Part shown: positions 52,848 to 60,061 of the stretch, one piece after another
Layout of the letters: each line of letters opens with the position of its first letter
Position numbering within the stretch: the first letter of the stretch is position 1
Assembly: GCA_035652095.1 (NCBI GenBank)
Contig: DASREM010000056.1
Coordinates: forward strand, 186,001-250,000
DNA from: DASREM01 sp035652095
GTDB taxonomy: Bacteria > Acidobacteriota > Terriglobia > Terriglobales > Acidobacteriaceae
Reading direction: 5' to 3'
DNA length: 64,000 nt
Made by a program: the position numbers and the translations under genes
Notes under the pieces: generated by a model
Told to the model about the DNA's origin: nothing
What the model saw: the letters and a program-made list of their open reading frames with translations, nothing else
Database searches by the model: none

Positions 52848-53900
52848 ATGAAAAAATTTCACAAGACGCTGATCAGTACCCTCCTGGGAATCGCAGCCCT
52901 GTGGATGCTTCCCCAACCCGCAGCCGCGAAGGACAAGCAGCAGCCCGCCGCTCCCACAAACCTGGTGTGGCCGTTGCCTCCGGACAAGCCGAGGCTGAAA
53001 TTTCTGGAGATGATTACCAACAACTTCGATGTCGAACCCAAGAAGAAACTGTCCTGGGTGGACAAGATGGTCGGCAATGCCGACCCCAACATTCCGGAAA
53101 CTTTCGAGCGCGCGACCGGAGTGGCGGCCGATTCCAAGGGCCGGGTCTTCGTAGTATCCGCGCAGCGCCAGATGCTCTACATCATCAGCAAAGAGAAGCA
53201 TGAGGTCATCCGGGTCCGTGGCGATCGCGGGTTGGTCTTCAAAACTCCCTTGGGAGTGGTGGTGGACTCGCAGGACAACTTCTATGTTGCCGACGCCAGC
53301 CTGGCTTCGGTGATGAAGTTCGACTCGCAAGCGCATCTGCAAGCTGCGATCGGTTCTGATGCCGGGTTGAAGAACCCGACGTTCCTGGCCCTCGACGAAG
53401 GTCGCCGTCGCCTGTTCGTGGTGGATTCCCACCTGCACCAGGTCCTGATCTTCAACCTGGACACGCTGCAACTGGAGAGCACCGTCGGCAAGCGCGGGGA
53501 GAAGCCCGGCCAGTTCAATTACCCGGTCGGGATCGCGGTCGGTCCTGATGGCAGTTTCGCGGTTACCGATACCGGAAGTTGCTCGGTCGAAGTCTTCACC
53601 GCCGACCTCAAGTTTGTTCGCCGTATCGGACGCCAGGGCACGCGGGCGGGTGAGTTCGTTCGGCCCAAGGGCATCGCTTATGACAGCGAAGGCCACATCT
53701 GGGTCGTGGATTCCGCATTCAACAACGTCCAGATCTTCAACCCGGACGGAAAGCTCCTGATGTTCGTGGGTTCGCATGGACAGAACGCCGGCGAATTCAG
53801 CGTGCCGGTGGGGATCTACATTGACAAGAAAAACCGGGTGTACATCAGCGACAACCTGAACGCCCGGGTCCAGATTTTCCAGTTCCTGGGAGGGAACTGA
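52848..53900 (+). CDS. Secreted NHL-repeat beta-propeller protein (first copy)
   Basis: A 350-residue protein with signal peptide (FHKTLISTLLGIAALWMLPQ, cleavage near PAAA). About six NHL-type blades follow, each with a G/V-x-D-x-x-G/D-N-x-Y/V-x-V-x-D pattern: GVAADSKGRVFVVSAQRQML, GVVVDSQDNFYVADASLASV, FLALDEGRRRLFVVDSHLHQ, GIAVGPDGSFAVTDTGSCSV, GIAYDSEGHIWVVDSAFNNV and GIYIDKKNRVYISDNLNARV. It begins two bases after the heptaheme gene stop. It has no heme motif. It is paralogous to the propeller at 56636-57718, and the pair flanks the tetraheme and barrel genes, suggesting a scaffold or docking role in the complex. Confidence 0.92.
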   Translation: MKKFHKTLISTLLGIAALWMLPQPAAAKDKQQPAAPTNLVWPLPPDKPRLKFLEMITNNFDVEPKKKLSWVDKMVGNADPNIPETFERATGVAADSKGRVFVVSAQRQMLYIISKEKHEVIRVRGDRGLVFKTPLGVVVDSQDNFYVADASLASVMKFDSQAHLQAAIGSDAGLKNPTFLALDEGRRRLFVVDSHLHQVLIFNLDTLQLESTVGKRGEKPGQFNYPVGIAVGPDGSFAVTDTGSCSVEVFTADLKFVRRIGRQGTRAGEFVRPKGIAYDSEGHIWVVDSAFNNVQIFNPDGKLLMFVGSHGQNAGEFSVPVGIYIDKKNRVYISDNLNARVQIFQFLGGN

Positions 53901-53943
53901 CATGAGTTCTGTTCTGCACGTTCGTGCCTTACAGAAATCAACA

Positions 53944-53986
53944 AGCAGTACTGCTGCAGTAGAACTACGTTCGAGTTGTACAACTC
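53944..53986 (+). other. Two palindromes in the leader of the tetraheme gene
   Basis: AGCAGTACTGCT (53944-53955) and GAGTTGTACAACTC (53973-53986) are perfect palindromes of 12 and 14 bases lying in the 103-base gap between the NHL gene and the tetraheme gene. In RNA each can fold into a short hairpin. The second ends about ten bases before the GGAGG ribosome-binding site. They may tune translation or processing of the tetraheme message. A transcription-factor site is also possible. Confidence 0.4.
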
Positions 53987-54003
53987 AAAAAGACGGAGGT
54001 CTT

Positions 54004-54705
54004 ATGAAATTCATGACGAAAGTCGGCGTACTGGTACTCCTTGTGGCGCTGGTCACCACGATGGGTTTCGCCAAGGCGTCGAAGAGTTCCATGGTGAACT
54101 CGAAGCACGACCTGCGCTCGACGTATAACGCAGCGACGTTCACGCTGTGTAACTTCTGCCACGTGGCTCACAAGACCGTGGCTGACACTTATCCGAGCAA
54201 CATCGGCCCCTTGCTCTGGAACCACACGCTGTCGAGTGCGACTACATACGGCGTATATACCAGTAATACATTTGCAGCTTATGGGACCGATATCTCGGAC
54301 CTCGGTCCGCTGAATGCGGGAGCCTACGTAAGCAGCAATCTGTGCCTGAGCTGCCATGACGGAACCGTGGCGGTCAATTCATGGTATGCACCGCCAGCCT
54401 GCCTTCCCACTTATGGGCCTTGCCCGCAGGGCACGACGTTTGTCCCGAACGACGCAAGAGTCACCGATCTGACCAACACTCACCCGGTGAACTTCACGTA
54501 CTACGGACAGCCGTGGATCAGTTCTGCGCACGTATTGGCACCCGCCAATGCGAATTTCGTAGATGGCGCGGGCGAAATCCCACTGGAGACCGGCAAGATG
54601 CAGTGCGCGACCTGCCATGACCCGCATAACGGCGGTTCTGGCATCTTCTCGCAGACGTTCCCGACGCAAGCCAGCGGAACCTTCTGCACCTATTGCCACC
54701 TGTAA
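54004..54705 (+). CDS. Tetraheme c-type cytochrome (doubled-CXXCH type)
   Basis: The ATG at 54004 has GGAGG four bases upstream; an ATG at 53902 in the same frame would add an implausible leader before the signal peptide (FMTKVGVLVLLVALVTTMGFAK). The 233-residue protein has four sites: CNFCH 49, CLSCH 114, CATCH 201 and CTYCH 228, ending two residues later. The blocks NSKHDLRS, CLSCHDGTVAV and CATCHDPHN closely parallel the N-terminal part of the large cytochrome at 57718-59601, so the two share a four-heme module. Two extra cysteines (133, 140) lie outside heme motifs. No lipobox is present. It is placed just before the barrel gene and may sit in or at the barrel. Confidence 0.92.
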   Translation: MKFMTKVGVLVLLVALVTTMGFAKASKSSMVNSKHDLRSTYNAATFTLCNFCHVAHKTVADTYPSNIGPLLWNHTLSSATTYGVYTSNTFAAYGTDISDLGPLNAGAYVSSNLCLSCHDGTVAVNSWYAPPACLPTYGPCPQGTTFVPNDARVTDLTNTHPVNFTYYGQPWISSAHVLAPANANFVDGAGEIPLETGKMQCATCHDPHNGGSGIFSQTFPTQASGTFCTYCHL

Positions 54706-54713
54706 GTTCATGC

Positions 54714-54738
54714 GAGAGAGGCGCCCGGCGCCTCTCTC
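54714..54738 (+). terminator. Strong intercistronic hairpin between tetraheme and barrel genes
   Basis: GAGAGAGGCGC (54714-54724) and GCGCCTCTCTC (54728-54738) form a perfect eleven-base-pair stem with a CCG loop, nine bases after the tetraheme stop codon. Only CTCTTTC follows, so termination would be partial. It may protect the 3' end of the upstream message or lower read-through into the barrel gene, giving more cytochrome than barrel. Confidence 0.6.
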
Positions 54739-54771
54739 CTCTTTCACCCGAGTAAGGAACCGGAGAGGGAA

Positions 54772-56625
54772 ATGAAATCGGGAAACACAATCCGGATCCT
54801 GGTGACGGCGGGCCTTCTCTCCCTGGGTTTGTGCCAGGCCCAGGAACTGCAAGGCTGGCACCTCAGAAGCACCATCGGGTTCGACTGGTCCAGGGACAGT
54901 TTCAATTCCATCAGCAGTACCTTCCCCGAAAACAGCACACCCGCAGGCAGTATCGGCGGCGAGGTGGGAATGGACCTCAGCGGCATCGTGATGGATCCGA
55001 AGTTCCTCACCTTTGACAGCAATTTCAACTTTTCTCACAATGCAATCTCCACCGGGGCGACCGATTACGGCGATGGATTGCTGAGTGGAGGAATTAACCT
55101 CAGTGCGCTGCCCGGCAGCCATTACCCGCTTGAGGTTTACTACCAGCGCAGCGGTGCCGATACCAACGGTGATCTGTTCGGGTCCAATACCAACACCGCG
55201 CAATTCCGGGTTCGCGAGACCCTCGACTTCAGAAACGTGCCCCACATTGTTCTCGCTTACAACCAGAACAGCAACGACGTGAAACTGGTGACCTCGCTGA
55301 CCGACACCAGCTACAAGCAATCCGACGTGGGCATTCAGGCCAACGACCGCACCGCCGGTTGGTCCTGGAATGCGGGATTCAATGTTGGGAAGTTCGATTC
55401 GACGGCCATTGGCGACCTGGCCCTCGCCGGAGATACGCACCAGGACTACCGCACCCTCGACGCTCGCGCGTACCGCTCGCTGTTTTCAGGTAAGGGAGTT
55501 CTCAGTTCGGACTTTTACAAGCAACATTATTCTTTCGACTTCCCCGGAACCGGCACCTCGCTGACCGATAGCCTGTTGCTCTCCGAGAGTCTGATGGTGC
55601 AGCACACGGAGAAGCTCTCGACACACTATTCGTACTCCCTGTCGCGCCAGAGCGTGGTGAATGACTTCACGCCTGCTCCAGGAGGCTTGACGGTCCTGAA
55701 TCTGCCCGCCCTGAACTCGCATACGGTGAGTACCGGGGTGGACTACCAGTGGTTTAAGCCCATCCGCGTGTTTGAAACTGTCCGCTACGATCGCCTGTCG
55801 CCTTTTTCCGACACCTTCGAATCGCAGACTTCCTATCTGCAATCGTCGTCAGGGGTTACGCTGCAAAAGAGATTTCGCGGCTTCGACGTTAACGCCACCT
55901 ATGCAGGCCAATTCCAGAGGCTGGGAACCAACCTGGAAAATTTCGGGAACACGTTCTCCAGCAACGTGGACGCCCGCATCGGATGGGGGGATGTGAAGAA
56001 GCTGCACGTGGCCGGTACTTACCGCTACAACCGGCTGAATTTCGTGCAGCAACTCGGCGGCTTCACCCGGTACAAAATCGCCGGCGTGGAGGCGGAGACC
56101 ACTCGATTCTGGGGCGTGCGCCTGCGCGGCGGAGTCGAGCATGGCAGCGTGGACATCCTCAATATCTCTGGCGACACTTCCCGCTCCTACAATAATGTGA
56201 GTTTTGCGCTGGAGTCCCGCCGCTACCAGTTCATGGCCAGCAGGGGCATGGAAGATGGCGCTGGCTCGATTTTCCCAAACCCGCTGATCGGTCAGTTCTT
56301 TATCGCTACGCCGCTTCCGGTTTCGCAGTTGATTGGGACCCCACTTCTGAATCGGAATACTACCAGCACCAACTTCAGCTTCACCGGACGCCCGAAGAAC
56401 AACCTCCAGATCACCGCGTTCTTCCGCAAGGAAAATGATCTACTGTTCAGTTCGACGCAGGATTACCGGCTATGGGAAGTTCGTGGACAATACAATATTG
56501 GTCGCATCAGCATTGATGCCGGAGTAGGGAACATCCGGACGACGATCGATCAGCAGAACAATCTGAGCGGATTGGCAATCAATCGCTACTGGTTCCGCAT
56601 CCGCAGGACATTCAACTTTTTCTGA
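54772..56625 (+). CDS. Outer-membrane beta-barrel porin-like protein (putative MtrB/Omb/PioB analogue)
   Basis: The ATG at 54772 has GGAGAGGG upstream. A signal peptide (IRILVTAGLLSLGLCQAQ) precedes about 593 residues made of alternating amphipathic strands, rich in Tyr, Phe, Asn, Ser and Thr with turn residues (GFDWSRDSFNSIS, THYSYSLSRQSVVNDF, VAGTYRYNRLNFVQQLGGF), and ending in RTFNFF with the C-terminal aromatic typical of outer-membrane barrels. Size is in the range of the conduit barrels of metal-reducing bacteria. The mature part has no cysteine. Position between cytochromes of 4 and 11-12 hemes is the main argument for a conduit role. A generic barrel of unknown function remains possible. 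Confidence 0.82.
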   Translation: MKSGNTIRILVTAGLLSLGLCQAQELQGWHLRSTIGFDWSRDSFNSISSTFPENSTPAGSIGGEVGMDLSGIVMDPKFLTFDSNFNFSHNAISTGATDYGDGLLSGGINLSALPGSHYPLEVYYQRSGADTNGDLFGSNTNTAQFRVRETLDFRNVPHIVLAYNQNSNDVKLVTSLTDTSYKQSDVGIQANDRTAGWSWNAGFNVGKFDSTAIGDLALAGDTHQDYRTLDARAYRSLFSGKGVLSSDFYKQHYSFDFPGTGTSLTDSLLLSESLMVQHTEKLSTHYSYSLSRQSVVNDFTPAPGGLTVLNLPALNSHTVSTGVDYQWFKPIRVFETVRYDRLSPFSDTFESQTSYLQSSSGVTLQKRFRGFDVNATYAGQFQRLGTNLENFGNTFSSNVDARIGWGDVKKLHVAGTYRYNRLNFVQQLGGFTRYKIAGVEAETTRFWGVRLRGGVEHGSVDILNISGDTSRSYNNVSFALESRRYQFMASRGMEDGAGSIFPNPLIGQFFIATPLPVSQLIGTPLLNRNTTSTNFSFTGRPKNNLQITAFFRKENDLLFSSTQDYRLWEVRGQYNIGRISIDAGVGNIRTTIDQQNNLSGLAINRYWFRIRRTFNFF

Positions 56626-56635
56626 TAGGTGGGCC

Positions 56636-57718
56636 TTGAGTTTATTGACTATTTCGCGCCGGCGGCTCTTCTGGACAGCGGGAATCGCGTTTGTACTGGC
56701 GACACTGTGGTCGTGGCCGGCCAGCGACGCCGCCTCCAAGCCCCCGGAGGTTTTGTTGCCCGCGCAGCTGGAATGGGTCGGCACGTTGCGCAGCGCCGCT
56801 GATGTTACTCCGAAGCCGGGCTTCTTCAAAAAGATGGTGAAGAAGATCGTCGGCCTTGATGACCGCGATCGCGCCATGCTCATGCCCTATGGCATCGCTG
56901 TGGACTCGCAGGGGCGGGTGCTGGTTGTGGATACCCGCGAACGCCAGGTGCACGTCTTCGATGCGCAGCGCAAGAAGTACAAGACCTTCCACGCTCCCGA
57001 TCGTGATCCCTTTGCCGCTCCCATCGCCATCGATACCGACGCCGAAGGCAGGATTTACGTCTCCGATTCGGTGCGCGCGCGAATCTTCGTATTCACCCCC
57101 GACTTCAAGTTTGTCCGCACCCTGGGCGCGATCAGTAAAGATGAGAGTATCTTCAAGCGCTGCACCGGGCTGGCGATCGATAGGGGACAAGGCAAGCTGT
57201 ACGTGGTCGACACCGTTGCCATGAACGTGGTGACGATGACGCTGGATGGCAAGGTCCTGGGCCGGATGGGCAAGCCAGGGGACGGTCCGCTTGAATTCAA
57301 TTACCCAACCCAGATCGCGGTAGCGCCGGACAGTTCGCTGTGGGTGATGGACTCCCTGAACTTCCGGGTGCAGCACCTCGATGCCAACGGCACGGTTCTT
57401 TCCGCGTTTGGACGCCTGGGCGACAGCATCGGCGATTTCGATAAGCCGAAGGGCATCTCGCTTGATAACCAGGGCCGCGTCTACGTGGTCGAAGGACGCA
57501 ACGACCGCGTTCAGGTCTACAGCCCGGAAGGGAAGCTGTTGTTCTTCTTCGGGCGTACCGGCAATGCCGATGGAGAGTTTTTCCTTCCCACCGGCATCAC
57601 GGTGGACCGCGAAAACAAGATTTACGTCGCCGATAGCTACAACCGCCGCGTCGCCATCTTTCATGCCAAGCCAGGCGCGGACGGCGGAATGTTCTCCGGG
57701 CCCGCGGGAGGACAGTGA
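56636..57718 (+). CDS. Secreted NHL-repeat beta-propeller protein (second copy)
   Basis: A 360-residue protein starting at TTG 56636 after AGGTGG, with a basic N terminus and hydrophobic signal (RLFWTAGIAFVLATLWSW). Blades of the NHL type follow: GIAVDSQGRVLVVDTRERQV, AIDTDAEGRIYVSDSVRARI, GLAIDRGQGKLYVVDTVAMN, QIAVAPDSSLWVMDSLNFRV, GISLDNQGRVYVVEGRNDRV and GITVDRENKIYVADSYNRRV. It is a paralogue of the propeller at 52848-53900. It lies ten bases after the barrel gene, and its stop overlaps the ATG of the large cytochrome by one base. Tight coupling on both sides argues that it works with them. Confidence 0.92.
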   Translation: MSLLTISRRRLFWTAGIAFVLATLWSWPASDAASKPPEVLLPAQLEWVGTLRSAADVTPKPGFFKKMVKKIVGLDDRDRAMLMPYGIAVDSQGRVLVVDTRERQVHVFDAQRKKYKTFHAPDRDPFAAPIAIDTDAEGRIYVSDSVRARIFVFTPDFKFVRTLGAISKDESIFKRCTGLAIDRGQGKLYVVDTVAMNVVTMTLDGKVLGRMGKPGDGPLEFNYPTQIAVAPDSSLWVMDSLNFRVQHLDANGTVLSAFGRLGDSIGDFDKPKGISLDNQGRVYVVEGRNDRVQVYSPEGKLLFFFGRTGNADGEFFLPTGITVDRENKIYVADSYNRRVAIFHAKPGADGGMFSGPAGGQ

Positions 57719-59601
57719 TGCGGCTTCGGCTGGCCTTCATACTCGCGCTAGTGATGGCGGCGGTGGTGGTGGGGCGGCTTTCCGCTGCCCGGAACAAGCA
57801 ATTCATCGCCAACACCAAGCACGATTTCCGGATCACCTCGGGGGCAGGCATCCGCTCCACGTCGAAGCAGGATGTCTGCATGTTTTGCCATACTCCGCAT
57901 AACGCCGGGCCGCCCACGACCGGGATGTGGAACCGGAAACTTTCGCAGCGTGAATTTCCCGGCTACAACAGCAGCACGCTTCAGTCCACCATCACCCCGA
58001 TCAATGCGCAGGACGCATCGAAACTCTGCCTGAGCTGCCATGATGGCACCATCGCGCTTGGCGACACACAGAACGAGGGATTGATCCAGTTCGTGCAGGG
58101 GGCGAGTTACACCTTGCCTCCCAACTCGACGGCGAACCTGGTGGGGGCAAACGGAACCTTTGCCGACGATCATCCATTTGGCTTCGTTCCAAGGCGAACC
58201 GCAGACATTCACGATCCACCGCCGGGCGATGCGGTGCATCTCGACAGCAGCGGCAAAGTGCAGTGCACCAGTTGTCATGATCCACACCAGGAGTCGATTG
58301 ATTCAGTGTCGGACAAATTCCTGGTCAAGTCGAATGACTCCTCTCTGCTTTGCCAGAGCTGCCATTCCACGCAGGGCTGGGCAAGGTCGTCCCATTCCCG
58401 ACCGCCCGACCTGGCCGAGGACCTGCGCTACACCAGCACGCAGGGCGCGCATACCGGCTATACGGGCGTGGGAAAAAATGGATGCGAGAGTTGTCACCGG
58501 CCGCATTCCGCGCAAGTGGGCCAGCGGCTTCTGAAATTAGCCGAAGAGAATACCTGTTACCAATGCCACGATGGGTCGGTCACCACGATCGGCATCAAGA
58601 ACGAGTTCGTGAAGACCTACCGCCACCCGGTGCAGACTGTCTCGGGTATACACGACGATTCCGAGAGCCCGACGTCCGCGCTGTACCCGATGCCGGAAAT
58701 CAGCCCCGGTGCGGTGCGCCATGCCGAGTGCATGGATTGTCACAATGCCCACTATGCCAATAACACTCCGGGACAGGCGCCAGTGGTAAGCGGCTCAGTG
58801 CTGGGAGTGAAAGGCCAGTCGCAGGGGAACACCTTCCTGCCAATCGCGAGGAACGAATACGAGATCTGCTTCAAATGTCACGCTGACAGCGCCAATCGTC
58901 CGCAGGCGACTGACACGGGCACGGGCGGAATCGGCTTTGGAAGAAATCCGCAGCGCCAGTTCGACGCGGGAAATCCGAACAAGGGCAACGCTCGCGTGGA
59001 GTTTTCTTTCGGCGTGTCGTACCACCCGGTAGTGCGCCCGGCGAGCCTCTCGAGCGGCGTGGGGGGAATGGTGCCCAGCCTGCGCCCAGCTCCGGTCAGT
59101 CCCGGTGGGCTTGCGCTTCCGAATCGTACGCTGTCTTCCTCCAGCTACATCTACTGCACGGATTGTCATAACAGCGACACGGGACGGAACCTGGGAGTGG
59201 GGACTTCGGGCGCATCCGGCCCGCACGCCTCCAACATTGCCCATCTGCTCGAGCGGCAGAACATGCTGGAACCGCCACCCGCGCTGCCGGGCAAGAGTTC
59301 GGCAGGCGTGCCCTTTTCGGTCAGCAACTATGGGCTCTGCGACAAGTGTCACGACGTGCAGAACAGCATCCTGCGAGACGTGAGCTTCAAGTATCACAGC
59401 ACGCACACGCAGCAGGACGGCGCATCGTGCTCCACCTGCCATGATCCGCACTCGTCGTCTTCTCCGATGCTGATCAATTTTGACTTGAGCATCGTGGCGC
59501 CGAACAGCGCGGGTCAACTCGCTTTCGTGCAGAGCGGCCCCCGGCATGGCAGCTGCAGTCTCAGCTGCCACGGGCAAGACCATAAGAGTTCCACCTACTG
59601 A
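57718..59601 (+). CDS. Large multiheme c-type cytochrome (11 CX2CH plus one CX3CH)
   Basis: A 627-residue protein with a signal peptide (LRLAFILALVMAAVVVGRLS). GGGAGG lies six bases before the ATG. Eleven CXXCH motifs are visible: CMFCH 54, CLSCH 104, CTSCH 183, CQSCH 212, CESCH 256, CYQCH 280, CMDCH 338, then CFKCH, CTDCH, CDKCH and CSTCH. Near the C terminus CSLSCH is a CX3CH site that may bind a twelfth heme. The first four sites repeat the pattern of the tetraheme protein (KHDFR, CLSCHDGT, CHDPH). There is no lipobox, so surface anchoring is not evident. As last gene of the run it is the candidate terminal or extracellular electron carrier. Confidence 0.93.
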   Translation: MRLRLAFILALVMAAVVVGRLSAARNKQFIANTKHDFRITSGAGIRSTSKQDVCMFCHTPHNAGPPTTGMWNRKLSQREFPGYNSSTLQSTITPINAQDASKLCLSCHDGTIALGDTQNEGLIQFVQGASYTLPPNSTANLVGANGTFADDHPFGFVPRRTADIHDPPPGDAVHLDSSGKVQCTSCHDPHQESIDSVSDKFLVKSNDSSLLCQSCHSTQGWARSSHSRPPDLAEDLRYTSTQGAHTGYTGVGKNGCESCHRPHSAQVGQRLLKLAEENTCYQCHDGSVTTIGIKNEFVKTYRHPVQTVSGIHDDSESPTSALYPMPEISPGAVRHAECMDCHNAHYANNTPGQAPVVSGSVLGVKGQSQGNTFLPIARNEYEICFKCHADSANRPQATDTGTGGIGFGRNPQRQFDAGNPNKGNARVEFSFGVSYHPVVRPASLSSGVGGMVPSLRPAPVSPGGLALPNRTLSSSSYIYCTDCHNSDTGRNLGVGTSGASGPHASNIAHLLERQNMLEPPPALPGKSSAGVPFSVSNYGLCDKCHDVQNSILRDVSFKYHSTHTQQDGASCSTCHDPHSSSSPMLINFDLSIVAPNSAGQLAFVQSGPRHGSCSLSCHGQDHKSSTY

Positions 59602-59607
59602 GCTTTG

Positions 59608-60042
59608 TTAGTGGGCTTTCTGCAGCGTCTCTGGGACTTTCTGTTCTATCACCTGCTGCTTGTAGCAGTATTGTTTCTCGTTGTGCCCCATCCCGGTAGG
59701 ATCGGTTTTCTGCTTGGGGGTGAGCACGATGACGGAATCACGTTTTCCCGGGATGCCGCCCTTCACGGGCCCCTTGGCACGATAGCTGCCAGAGATGCCG
59801 CTTTCGGCATAGTGCCCAGAGGTAAATTTGATGGCTCCCGACGCCGGAGTGTAAGAGTAGTTGCCCTTGGAGCCGGAAACTTCGTAGGTTCCGTCCGCGT
59901 GCATTTGCAGGTTGGCAATATCGAAGAACTGTCCCTCCCCGACCACCACGCAGCCATAGCGGCCTGCCGGCGCTTTCTCCTTCTTCTGCTGAGCGATTGC
60001 CGGCATAGAAATCAGGATTAGAAGCATGAGAACACTTTTCAC
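59608..60042 (-). CDS. Small secreted hypothetical protein (144 aa)
   Basis: The preferred start is GTG 60042, six bases after AAGGGGAG, giving the signal peptide MKSVLMLLILISMPAIAQ. The mature part of about 125 residues looks like a small beta-rich domain: GRYGCVVVGEGQFFDIANLQ, MHADGTYEVSGSKGNYSYTP, IKFTSGHYAESGISGSYRAK, and a C-terminal charged part with VIVLTPKQKTD and QYCYKQQ. Two cysteines could form a disulfide. I do not recognise a family. It converges on the large cytochrome gene with six bases between stops and lies 19 bases downstream of the multi-helix membrane protein gene on the same strand. Confidence 0.72.
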   Translation of the reverse strand: MKSVLMLLILISMPAIAQQKKEKAPAGRYGCVVVGEGQFFDIANLQMHADGTYEVSGSKGNYSYTPASGAIKFTSGHYAESGISGSYRAKGPVKGGIPGKRDSVIVLTPKQKTDPTGMGHNEKQYCYKQQVIEQKVPETLQKAH

Positions 60043-60061
60043 GGACGCTCCCCTTACAAAC

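Noticed and set aside
52842..53903. 353-codon open frame opposite the first NHL gene
   Set aside because: It mirrors the NHL repeats on the other strand (repeated Val-Asp-Asp codons give long antisense frames). The same applies to 56642-57664 opposite the second NHL gene.
53902..54003. Upstream start for the tetraheme cytochrome at 53902
   Set aside because: It would place 34 extra residues before a normal signal peptide, and the GGAGG site is positioned for ATG 54004.
54379..55440. 353-codon open frame opposite the tetraheme and barrel genes
   Set aside because: It spans two good plus-strand genes and the strong intercistronic hairpin, with no family signature.
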